From Candidatus Symbiopectobacterium sp. NZEC151 (GTDB lineage: Bacteria > Pseudomonadota > Gammaproteobacteria > Enterobacterales > Enterobacteriaceae): DNA of 64,000 nucleotides. The stretch spans positions 339,368-403,367 of the forward strand of contig NZ_JAGFPE010000005.1 in NCBI RefSeq assembly GCF_025962655.1, read 5' to 3'. Within the stretch, counting starts at the first letter, position 1; each line of letters begins with the position of its first letter. The translations under genes were made by a program, and so were the position numbers. Shown piece after piece: positions 57,128 to 64,000 of the stretch. The notes beneath the pieces are model-generated. The model was not told where the DNA came from and did not search any database. It saw only the letters and a program-made list of their open reading frames with translations.

Positions 57128-57176
57128 CGAAGCTGCGATCGCCGTATTTGCACGTTGAGTCGACAATCAGTCAAAT

Positions 57177-57209
57177 AAAAGAGGTGGGGCAAAACCCCAC
57201 CTCTTTTTT
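57177..57209. terminator. Bidirectional terminator between rpoS and proS
   Basis: aaaagaggtgggg and ccccacctctttt form a 13-bp stem with a five-base loop, flanked by A and T runs on both sides. It serves both convergent genes and sits at what appears to be a rearrangement junction. Confidence 0.9.
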
Positions 57210-57227
57210 ATGCTGTAGTTCTGCGTA

Positions 57228-58946
57228 TTAACGAACGGTATTGGCCGACAAAAAATCCACGATCTCGCCAACCTTGATCATCTTTTTCTCGCCGTCGCGA
57301 CGATATTTATATTCGATCTCGTCGTTATCCAGATTGCGATCGCCAATGACGATAGTGTGCGGCACGCCGATCAATTCCATGTCCGCAAACATCACACCCG
57401 GGCGCTCTTTACGATCGTCGAGCAGAACGTCGATGCCTTTGGCGCGCAGCTGCTGATAAATGTCTTCTGCCAGCTCTTTCACGCGGAACGATTTGTGCAT
57501 GTTCATCGGCAGGATCGCCACCTGGAAGGGCGCGATGGCGTCATGCCAGATAATGCCGCGATCGTCGTGATTCTGTTCGATGGCAGCAGCCACCACGCGC
57601 GTCACCCCGATACCGTAGCAGCCCATGGTCAGGATCTGGTTACGGCCATCTTCACCCTGTACACTGGCTTGCAGCGCCTGAGAGTACTTGGTGCCCAGTT
57701 GGAAGATGTGACCCACTTCAATGCCGCGTTTGATTAACAGGGTGCCTTTCCCGTCCGGGCTGGCATCGCCTTCGACCACGTTACGGATATCTGCCACTTG
57801 CGGCAGTGCAACGTCACGTTCCCAGTTAATGCCAAAGAAGTGTTTGCCGTCCTGGTTTGCCCCAGCGCCGAAATCGCTCATTGCCGCGACGGTGCGATCG
57901 ATAATCACCGGTATCGGCATATTGACCGGACCGAGTGAGCCCGGGCCCGCGCTAACGATGTCGCGGATCTCTGCCTCGGTTGCAAAGGTCAGCGGGCTGG
58001 CAACCTGCTCCAGTTTCTCCGCTTTCACTTCATTCAGCTCATGATCGCCGCGCACCAGCAGGGCAATCAGTTTGTGACCGCTCTCTTCCGTCGCTTTTAC
58101 CAGCAGCGTTTTGACGGTTTTTTCGATCGGCAGGTTAAACTGCTCAACCAGCTCGGCGATGGTTTTGGCGTTAGGCGTATCAACCAAACGCATCTCTTCT
58201 TTGGCTTCGGCACGGCCCAGCGTGGGCGCAACGGCTTCGGCAAATTCGATATTGGCAGCGTACTCGGAATCGGTAGAGAAAACGATGTCGTCTTCGCCGC
58301 TCTGTGCCAGCACCTGGAATTCGTGTGATGCGCTGCCACCGATGGAGCCGGTGTCCGCCTGAACCGCGCGGAAGTTCAATCCCATGCGGCTAAATGCACG
58401 GCTGTAGGCGTCGTACATTGCGTCATAGGTGACCTGCAACGATTCCTGCGACGTGTGGAACGAGTAGGCGTCTTTCATGATGAATTCGCGTGAACGCATT
58501 ACACCGAAACGCGGGCGTACTTCATCGCGGAATTTGGTCTGGATCTGGAACAGATTCAGCGGCAACTGCTTATAAGAGCTCAGTTCGTTGCGCACCAGAT
58601 CGGTAATCACTTCTTCATGCGTCGGGCCGAGAACAAACGGGCGTTCACCGCGATCGACAAAGCGCAGCAATTCCGGGCCATACTGTTCCCAGCGGCCGCT
58701 CTCCTGCCACAGATCGGCGGGTTGTACCACGGGCATGGAGATCTCGATAGCACCGGCGTTGTTCATCTCCTCACGCACGATGTTTTCGACTTTCTTCAGA
58801 ACCCGGTAGCCGGTCGGCAACCAGGTGTATAACCCGGAGGCCAGCTTGCGGATCATCCCAGCGCGCAGCATCAACTGATGGCTGATGACTTCCGCGTCGG
58901 CAGGCGTCTCCTTCAGGGTGGAGAGCAGATATTGGCTAGTACGCAT
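57228..58946 (-). CDS. proS: Prolyl-tRNA synthetase
   Basis: ProRS charges tRNA-Pro. The 572-residue bacterial-type class II enzyme has the N-terminal [30 protein letters not shown], motif 1-3 regions ([58 protein letters not shown]), the inserted YbaK-like editing domain that removes mischarged alanine (about 225-405), and a C-terminal anticodon domain. The trmO-rcsF pair lies upstream on the same strand as in E. coli, with a 184-bp gap holding a hairpin at 59009-59027. Confidence 0.97.
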   Translation of the reverse strand: MRTSQYLLSTLKETPADAEVISHQLMLRAGMIRKLASGLYTWLPTGYRVLKKVENIVREEMNNAGAIEISMPVVQPADLWQESGRWEQYGPELLRFVDRGERPFVLGPTHEEVITDLVRNELSSYKQLPLNLFQIQTKFRDEVRPRFGVMRSREFIMKDAYSFHTSQESLQVTYDAMYDAYSRAFSRMGLNFRAVQADTGSIGGSASHEFQVLAQSGEDDIVFSTDSEYAANIEFAEAVAPTLGRAEAKEEMRLVDTPNAKTIAELVEQFNLPIEKTVKTLLVKATEESGHKLIALLVRGDHELNEVKAEKLEQVASPLTFATEAEIRDIVSAGPGSLGPVNMPIPVIIDRTVAAMSDFGAGANQDGKHFFGINWERDVALPQVADIRNVVEGDASPDGKGTLLIKRGIEVGHIFQLGTKYSQALQASVQGEDGRNQILTMGCYGIGVTRVVAAAIEQNHDDRGIIWHDAIAPFQVAILPMNMHKSFRVKELAEDIYQQLRAKGIDVLLDDRKERPGVMFADMELIGVPHTIVIGDRNLDNDEIEYKYRRDGEKKMIKVGEIVDFLSANTVR

Positions 58947-59008
58947 GGTGTTTTAGTTCCGTCAGAACGCAAAGTAATGGGCACCGATGTGCCCTAAAAC
59001 GAGATGCA

Positions 59009-59027
59009 AAGGGCCGTGTAGGCCCTT
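59009..59027 (-). terminator. Small hairpin upstream of proS
   Basis: aagggcc and ggccctt form a perfect 7-bp stem with a five-base loop in the trmO-proS gap. On the minus strand it could end the rcsF-trmO transcript or lie in the proS leader. Confidence 0.45.
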
Positions 59028-59130
59028 AAACACGGTAAAGTGGCTTAGTGTAACAGTGACTTTCCTTCGTCAACAGTGTGCGGCGTGAATTTTATGGCGC
59101 GCAGGTCATGAATAACGATTCAATGTTCGC

Positions 59131-59841
59131 TTAGCGCGGCGCTGGCTCAAGGCTGAGCACTTCGGTCTGCATGGCCGTTACGCGCCAGCGCACGTTGAAT
59201 TCCAGCAGCAGGGCGGCGTAATCACGCGAGGCTTCACCCTTGCGATACGCCGGGCGTGGATCCTGATTCAGTACCTGAGTAATAAAACGGCGCAGGTGCG
59301 GATAAGTGGATTGATGTTGCACCAACTGTTGCTCTGCCAGCGGTGAGAAATACACGGGCATCGCGGTGTCGGGTGCCTGTTGCGCAAAGCCGCCGATGGC
59401 ATCAGGCACGCTCTCGGCAAAGGGCAAATAGGGTTTGATATCAACCACCGGCGTGCCATCGACCAGATCGAGACTGCCTAATTGCAAGATCACGCTGTCG
59501 CCTGTGGCCTTTATCCCTTTGAGTTTGACCAGCGACATGCCGATGGGATTCGGGCGAAACGTGGAACGTGTGGCGAAAACCCCCATACGCGCATTCCCGC
59601 CCAAGCGGGGAGGGCGTACTGTAGGCCGCCAGCCTTGTTCCATGGTGTGGTGAAAGACAAACAATACCCAGATATGGCTGAACGCTTCCAGCCCACGAAC
59701 CGCTTCTGGCTGGTGGTAGGGCGGCAGAAGATGCAGTTCTCCGTCGCCATCTTCAATCAGGCCGGGTTGCCGCGGCACGGCGAATTTTTCTTTATAAGGC
59801 GAACGGATAACGCCAATCTGATCGAAGTGATAGGTGGTCAT
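59131..59841 (-). CDS. trmO: tRNA (N6-threonylcarbamoyladenosine(37)-N6)-methyltransferase TrmO
   Basis: TrmO (YaeB/TsaA) methylates t6A37 of tRNA-Thr to m6t6A using SAM. The 236-residue protein has the beta-barrel domain with IGVIRSPYKEKFAVPRQPGL, LEAFSHIWVLFVFH, RPPRLGGNARMGVFATRSTFRPNPIGMSLVKL, and LDLVDGTPVVDIKPYLPFAE. It begins 9 bp after rcsF, so the two are co-transcribed, as in E. coli. Confidence 0.93.
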   Translation of the reverse strand: MTTYHFDQIGVIRSPYKEKFAVPRQPGLIEDGDGELHLLPPYHQPEAVRGLEAFSHIWVLFVFHHTMEQGWRPTVRPPRLGGNARMGVFATRSTFRPNPIGMSLVKLKGIKATGDSVILQLGSLDLVDGTPVVDIKPYLPFAESVPDAIGGFAQQAPDTAMPVYFSPLAEQQLVQHQSTYPHLRRFITQVLNQDPRPAYRKGEASRDYAALLLEFNVRWRVTAMQTEVLSLEPAPR

Positions 59842-59850
59842 TGCCCGGCT

Positions 59851-60258
59851 TTATTGAGAAGAAATTTTCAGTGCAGTGCCTTCACAAATGGCCTGCCGGT
59901 AGCAGCCAGCAACGCCGCTGACAACCTGACAGTTATGCACCAGAACCGCATTGGCGCGCATCGCTGTTGCACGCGTTTGCATACGGCGGCGGGCATTGGC
60001 GACGGTAGCTGGCGTATCTTGCACGCTGGCCTGGCACACGGAGCCGGACACTTCACCCATATCGCGGAACGGTTTACCCACCAACTCTTCCGCATTGTTA
60101 TACAGCACGGCGGTCGCCGGGCGCTGTACCGGTTTTGCTTTGGCCGGGGCTTCGACAGCCGGTTCGACAACCGGCTGCGGTGCGGGTGCCGTTTTGGGTT
60201 GCAGCAGGGAACATCCTGTTAATGACAGCGCTAAAAACACGAGCGGTATAGCACGCAT
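59851..60258 (-). CDS. rcsF: Rcs stress sensor lipoprotein RcsF
   Basis: RcsF is an outer-membrane lipoprotein that reports envelope damage to the Rcs phosphorelay by contacting IgaA. The 135-residue product has lipobox LTGC, a proline- and alanine-rich linker (about 22-50) and the C-terminal domain with four cysteines (GSVCQAS, VHNCQVV, AGCYRQAIC) that form the two nonconsecutive disulfides required for function. It heads the rcsF-trmO pair. Confidence 0.93.
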   Translation of the reverse strand: MRAIPLVFLALSLTGCSLLQPKTAPAPQPVVEPAVEAPAKAKPVQRPATAVLYNNAEELVGKPFRDMGEVSGSVCQASVQDTPATVANARRRMQTRATAMRANAVLVHNCQVVSGVAGCYRQAICEGTALKISSQ

Positions 60259-60379
60259 AGCATTTCCTCTCTACTATTCTTCTTTTGATGTGCGCTTATT
60301 GAAGCAAGCTACGACACAAATAACAAGACGGGCACCGAGGCCCGTCTTGAAAAAATTGTCACTCGCGTATCGGGTGATA

Positions 60380-61195
60380 TTACCAGCCTTTCACCGCGCC
60401 GCCGTTGAAAATCTTGTTGGCCGCTTCATAAACTTCGTCTGACTGGTAAGCCTGAACGAATTTCTTCACGTTAGCCGCGTCTTTGTTGTCTTCACGCGAC
60501 ACAATCAGGTTGACGTACGGAGAGTCTTTTTCTTCCACGAACAGACCGTCTTTGGTCGGCGTCAGATTAATCTGGCTGGCATAGGTGGTGTTGATGATAG
60601 CCAGAGCGATTTGATCGTCATCCAGAGAGCGCGGCAGTTGCGGTGCTTCCAACTCGACCAGTTTCAGGTTTTTCGGGTTTTCAACCACGTCCAGCACGGT
60701 CGGCAGCAGGCCAACGTTATCTTTCAGTTTGATCAGACCCTGTTTTTGCAGCAGCAGCAGGGAACGACCCAGGTTGGTCGGATCGTTAGGCAGTGCGATT
60801 TGCGCCCCGTTTTGCAGCTCGTCTAATGATTTGATTTTTTTAGAATAGCCAGCGATCGGATAGACAAAACTATTGCCAACAGCAACCAGTTTGTAGCCAC
60901 GGTCTTTGATCTGTTGGTCCAGATAAGGCTTGTGCTGGAAGGCATTCAGGTCAATATCCCCTTTGCTCAGCGCTTCGTTCGGCAGTACATAATCGTTGAA
61001 GCTCACCAGTTCCACGGTCAGGCCATATTTATCTTTAGCCACTTTCTGCGCAACTTCAGCAACTTGCTGCTCAGCACCCACAATAACACCGACTTTGATG
61101 TGGTTCGGGTCTTTTTCCTCTTGTCCGCAGCCTGCCAGCGCCAGTGCACCCAGTAACGTACCCAGTGCGGCGACGGTTTTAAATTTGATTGTCAT
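60380..61195 (-). CDS. metQ: D-methionine ABC transporter, binding lipoprotein MetQ
   Basis: MetQ captures L- and D-methionine for the MetNI importer. The 271-residue protein has a lipoprotein signal (lipobox LAGC), the NlpA-family start KVGVIVGAEQQVAEVAQKVAKDKYGLTVELVSFNDYVLPNEALSKGDIDLNAFQH, and the ligand-binding ALPNDPTNLGRSLLLLQ. It is the third gene of the metNIQ operon. Confidence 0.96.
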   Translation of the reverse strand: MTIKFKTVAALGTLLGALALAGCGQEEKDPNHIKVGVIVGAEQQVAEVAQKVAKDKYGLTVELVSFNDYVLPNEALSKGDIDLNAFQHKPYLDQQIKDRGYKLVAVGNSFVYPIAGYSKKIKSLDELQNGAQIALPNDPTNLGRSLLLLQKQGLIKLKDNVGLLPTVLDVVENPKNLKLVELEAPQLPRSLDDDQIALAIINTTYASQINLTPTKDGLFVEEKDSPYVNLIVSREDNKDAANVKKFVQAYQSDEVYEAANKIFNGGAVKGW

Positions 61196-61265
61196 TTCCT
61201 TAACCTCTGCATATTTAACGTTTTGCGGCTTGCCATCTGCGGCATAGTCCGACGTGTAGTAAAAC

Positions 61266-61919
61266 TTATTTATGAGTCACTGCCCGTACCGTGCGATCGC
61301 CTACGAATTGGATCAGGTAGACCAGAACAACCAGTAATATTAATACCGTATTCATGACTGTCGCGTTATAACCAATGTATCCATACTGATAACCAATTTG
61401 ACCTAACCCACCGGCACCGACTGCGCCCCCCATTGCAGAATAGCCTACCAGGGTGATAAGTGTGATGGTGGCGGCATTGATAAGACCGGGAAGTGCTTCT
61501 GGCAGCAGAATCTTACGAATGATCTGTAACGGTGTGGCGCCCATGGCGCGCGCCGCCTCGATCAATCCGCTGGAAATTTCCAGCAGGGCGTTTTCAACCA
61601 TACGCGCGATAAACGGCGCTGCGCCTACGGTCAATGGCACAATGGCCGCCTTCAGCCCGATGGAGGTGCCGACGATGGCGCGTGTGAACGGAATCATCCA
61701 CACCAGCAAAATAATGAACGGAATAGAACGGAAAATGTTCACCAACGCGGACAGTGTGCGATACAGCGGCGGATTGGCAACGATCTGACCCGGACGGGTA
61801 ATATAAAGCATCACGCCAACCGGCAATCCCAACACAAAGCCAAAGAAGCCGGAAACAAATGTCATCACGACGGTTTCCCAAACGCCTTTCGCCATCAACC
61901 ACATCATTGCTTCAGACAT
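61266..61919 (-). CDS. metI: D-methionine ABC transporter, permease MetI
   Basis: MetI is the membrane subunit of the methionine importer. From ATG 61919 it has 217 residues, the family start [28 protein letters not shown], about five transmembrane helices and the EAA loop [29 protein letters not shown]. An upstream ATG at 61934 would add five residues without family similarity. Its start overlaps the metN stop by 8 bp. Confidence 0.95.
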   Translation of the reverse strand: MSEAMMWLMAKGVWETVVMTFVSGFFGFVLGLPVGVMLYITRPGQIVANPPLYRTLSALVNIFRSIPFIILLVWMIPFTRAIVGTSIGLKAAIVPLTVGAAPFIARMVENALLEISSGLIEAARAMGATPLQIIRKILLPEALPGLINAATITLITLVGYSAMGGAVGAGGLGQIGYQYGYIGYNATVMNTVLILLVVLVYLIQFVGDRTVRAVTHK

Positions 61920-62946
61920 AGCCCAGCACCTCAACTTTCACATGGTGTTCCTGTAAAAACGCGATGGCGGCCACCGTGTCCTGCTCTTCGCCGTGCATTT
62001 CGGCCAACATGATGCCGAATTTAACGCCACCGGCGTAATCCATCTGCGCACTGATGATATTGTTATTCACGCTAAAGCGGCGCGCGATGGTTGAAAGTAA
62101 CGGCGCATCAACGGATTGACCGGTAAACTCCAGCCGTAGCAGCGGGGTGTTCTGGTCGTTGTGCGGTGCGGCGATGAGCCGGGCCTGATAATCCTCGGGG
62201 ATATCCAGATGCAACGTAGACTGAATGAAGGTTTGTGCCAGAGGCGTTTTAGGGTGAGAGAACACTTCGCTGACCGTGTCCTGCTCAATCAATTGACCGC
62301 CGCTGATAACAGCAACCTGATCGCAGATGCGTTTTACCACATCCATTTCATGGGTGATCAACAGGATGGTTATCCCTAAACGGCGATTAATGTCTTTGAG
62401 CAATTCGAGAATGGAACGCGTAGTGGCCGGATCGAGCGCGCTGGTGGCCTCGTCACACAGTAGCACCTTGGGATTGCTGGCCAACGCGCGAGCAATCGCA
62501 ACGCGCTGCTTTTGCCCGCCGGACAGATTTGCCGGGTAAGCATCGTGCTTATCCGATAAACCCACCAGTTCGAGCAGTTCATTGACGCGGCGGGTAATTT
62601 CGTTTTTTGGCGTGGTGTCCAGCTCAAGAGGCAGAGCTACGTTCCCAAACACGGTACGTGACGCCAAAAGATTAAAGTGCTGGAAGATCATGCCAATCTG
62701 GCGGCGTGCCTTGGTCAACTGCGCTTCGGACAGTGCCATCAAATCCTGGTCACCGACCAACACCTCGCCGTGGGTCGGGCGCTCCAGCAGATTGACGCAG
62801 CGGATCAGCGTACTTTTACCGGCACCGGATGCGCCGATAACTCCATAGATTTGCCCTGCAGGGACATACAGACTGACATTGTCCAGTGCTGTGATGGTCC
62901 GGCCTTTCTGCTGGAAAATTTTTGTAATGTTAGAAAGTTTAATCAT
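61912..62946 (-). CDS. metN: D-methionine ABC transporter, ATP-binding protein MetN
   Basis: MetN is the ATPase of the methionine importer. The 344-residue protein has Walker [11 protein letters not shown]-loop [23 protein letters not shown], signature [15 protein letters not shown], Walker [14 protein letters not shown], and the C-terminal NIL/ACT domain (about 265-344) that binds methionine and inhibits transport when the cell has enough. It is the first gene of metNIQ and lies downstream of MetJ operator sequence. Confidence 0.96.
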   Translation of the reverse strand: MIKLSNITKIFQQKGRTITALDNVSLYVPAGQIYGVIGASGAGKSTLIRCVNLLERPTHGEVLVGDQDLMALSEAQLTKARRQIGMIFQHFNLLASRTVFGNVALPLELDTTPKNEITRRVNELLELVGLSDKHDAYPANLSGGQKQRVAIARALASNPKVLLCDEATSALDPATTRSILELLKDINRRLGITILLITHEMDVVKRICDQVAVISGGQLIEQDTVSEVFSHPKTPLAQTFIQSTLHLDIPEDYQARLIAAPHNDQNTPLLRLEFTGQSVDAPLLSTIARRFSVNNNIISAQMDYAGGVKFGIMLAEMHGEEQDTVAAIAFLQEHHVKVEVLGYV

Positions 62947-63018
62947 CTTTATTTATCGTAAGTGCCTATCGTGGGATAGATCAACGTCTGCTGTATGCAG
63001 AATATTGTACGGATGTTA

Positions 63019-63042
63019 GGGCGTCTAGACGTCTAAGTCAAT
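63019..63042. promoter_or_regulatory. MetJ operator (met boxes) of metNIQ
   Basis: Three adjacent 8-bp boxes, gggcgtct, agacgtct and aagtcaat, lie 73-96 bp upstream of metN. The middle one is the exact consensus met box AGACGTCT and its neighbours match 6 and about 5 of 8. MetJ with SAM binds such tandem boxes, so repression by methionine supply is expected. Confidence 0.85.
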
Positions 63043-63127
63043 TTACTTTGTCGTTATGACGCATTCTCGCAAAGGACAAAAACATGCGATACTAGCGCGC
63101 AAATAACGCCATCAGGAGCACATAGCA

Positions 63128-63691
63128 GTGGCACAACCCATTCCAGCCGTTTTTCTCGATCGCGACGGCACGATTAATGTCGATCACGGTTACGTTCATG
63201 AGATCGATCAGTTTGAGTTTATTGATGGCGTTATCGACGCGATGAGTGAACTAAAGAAGAAAGGATTTGCGCTGGTGCTGGTGACTAACCAATCCGGTAT
63301 TGCGCGCGGCATGTTCAGTGAAGATGAGTTCATGCACCTGACCGAGTGGATGGATTGGTCGCTGGCCGATCGCGGAGTCGATTTGGACGGCATCTATTTC
63401 TGTCCGCATCACGCAGAAGAGGGGCAAGGGGAATACCGCCAGGAGTGTGACTGCCGTAAACCCAAGCCGGGCATGTTTCTCTCAGCGCAGAGTTTCCTTA
63501 ATATCGATATGGCTGCTTCTTATATGGTAGGCGATAAGACAGAAGATATGCAGGCAGCCATTGCGGCGGGCGTTGGAACAAAAGTACTGGTGCGCAGCGG
63601 CAAGCCGATCACCGAGCAAGGCGAAGCGCTGGCTGATGTTGTGATTGATAGCCTGGCCGATTTGCCGCGCGTTATAGAACAGCGCAAGTGA
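63128..63691 (+). CDS. gmhB: D-glycero-beta-D-manno-heptose-1,7-bisphosphate 7-phosphatase
   Basis: GmhB removes the 7-phosphate in synthesis of ADP-heptose for the lipopolysaccharide inner core. The 187-residue HAD-family enzyme has the nucleophile motif [22 protein letters not shown], the zinc-binding cysteine/histidine loop [21 protein letters not shown], and [16 protein letters not shown]. It is divergent from metN and lies just upstream of an rRNA operon, as in E. coli. Confidence 0.95.
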   Translation: MAQPIPAVFLDRDGTINVDHGYVHEIDQFEFIDGVIDAMSELKKKGFALVLVTNQSGIARGMFSEDEFMHLTEWMDWSLADRGVDLDGIYFCPHHAEEGQGEYRQECDCRKPKPGMFLSAQSFLNIDMAASYMVGDKTEDMQAAIAAGVGTKVLVRSGKPITEQGEALADVVIDSLADLPRVIEQRK

Positions 63692-63750
63692 GTAAAATCG
63701 GGCTTCGTGAGTGGAATTTGAACAAACAGAAAAAAAGATGAAAAAAGGGG

Positions 63751-63778
63751 TTGTGTAAATTACTGGGATCCCTATAAT
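63751..63778 (+). promoter_or_regulatory. rRNA operon promoter P1
   Basis: TTGTGT (63751-63756) and TATAAT (63773-63778) are separated by 16 bp and followed by the GC-rich discriminator gcgcctcc, the hallmark of growth-rate- and ppGpp-controlled rrn P1 promoters. An A-rich stretch just upstream (aaaaaaagatgaaaaaa) fits an UP element. Confidence 0.9.
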
Positions 63779-63860
63779 GCGCCTCCGTTGACACGACACG
63801 AAGCGATTCAAGTCGAGGTTAGCAAGAGAAAAACGATTCACTTTCAAATGAAAATAATCG

Positions 63861-63888
63861 TTGACTCTGAAAGAGGAAAGCGTAGTAT
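63861..63888 (+). promoter_or_regulatory. rRNA operon promoter P2
   Basis: TTGACT (63861-63866), a 16-bp spacer and TAGTAT (63883-63888), followed by gccacctcgcg, match the second rrn promoter, 110 bp after P1. Confidence 0.88.
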
Positions 63889-63891
63889 ACG

Positions 63892-64000
63892 CCACCTCGC
63901 GACAGCAGGCTGCAAGCCGCGTCGCAACGCTCTTTAACAATTAATCAGACAATCTGTGTGGGCACTCACAGGACTTTATCGTAAAGCCTACGGGCTTAAA
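63892..64000 (+). ncRNA. Leader of an rRNA operon with boxA antitermination site
   Basis: The transcribed leader after P2 contains the boxA motif gctctttaaca (63929-63939) followed by the conserved caattaatcagacaatctg and tgtgggcac sequence used by Nus factors for rRNA antitermination. The 16S gene itself starts beyond the window edge. Confidence 0.88.

Overview
The window is chromosomal DNA of an enterobacterium (order Enterobacterales). The gene order garR-garK, barA/rlmD-relA-mazG-pyrG-eno, queE/queD-cysJIH, cysG-cysDNC-ygbE, ftsB-ispDF-truD-pcm-nlpD-rpoS and gmhB-metNIQ-rcsF-trmO-proS next to an rRNA operon is typical of that order. A rhamnogalacturonan-uptake pair (rhiT-rhiN) and cysG joined to cysDNC point to a pectin-using plant-associated lineage of the Pectobacteriaceae type (Dickeya, Pectobacterium, Brenneria or Lonsdalea relatives). 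The genus cannot be settled from the sequence alone.

Layout. 1-2.5 kb: end of a glycerate pathway (garR, garK) and a lipoprotein hydrolase. 2.5-13.3 kb: conserved block with the BarA sensor kinase, 23S rRNA methyltransferase RlmD, ppGpp synthetase RelA, MazG, CTP synthase and enolase; mazEF is absent. 13.3-20.9 kb: accessory block with a TonB siderophore receptor and its binding protein, rhiTN, and a secreted metallo-beta-lactamase-fold protein. 21-26.7 kb: queuosine genes and cysJIH. 26.8-43.5 kb: phage-derived locus. 43.8-48.7 kb: cysG-cysDNC and ygbE. 48.7-51.1 kb: a polar amino acid ABC importer. 51.3-57.1 kb: ftsB to rpoS, with surE missing. 57.2-64 kb: proS-trmO-rcsF, metNIQ, gmhB and the promoter and leader of an rRNA operon running off the end.

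The most notable element is the 16.7 kb lambda-like locus between cysH and cysG. It has a self-cleaving-type CI repressor with three 14-bp operators, a Q antiterminator read directly from the divergent promoter, a pinholin/SAR-endolysin/Rz/Rz1 lysis cassette, and then the lambda tail genes U, V, G/GT (with the exact GGGAAAG slippery site), a very short tape measure, M, L, K, I, J and a side fibre. I find no integrase, replication, terminase, portal, capsid or head-tail connector gene. This is the architecture expected of an F-type (flexible, non-contractile) tailocin: a DNA-damage-inducible phage-tail bacteriocin released by lysis. Two single-base frameshifts, in L and near the start of the fibre gene, mean it is either freshly inactivated in this strain or affected by sequence errors. 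Two cargo genes, a triplicated 3' end of Q and internal terminators add further features.

The sulfate genes on either side work together: CysDNC activate sulfate to PAPS, CysH reduces it to sulfite, CysJI reduce sulfite to sulfide, and CysG makes the siroheme for CysI. The phage locus sits in the middle of this block, in the same cysH-cysD interval that carries CRISPR-Cas I-E in E. coli K-12.
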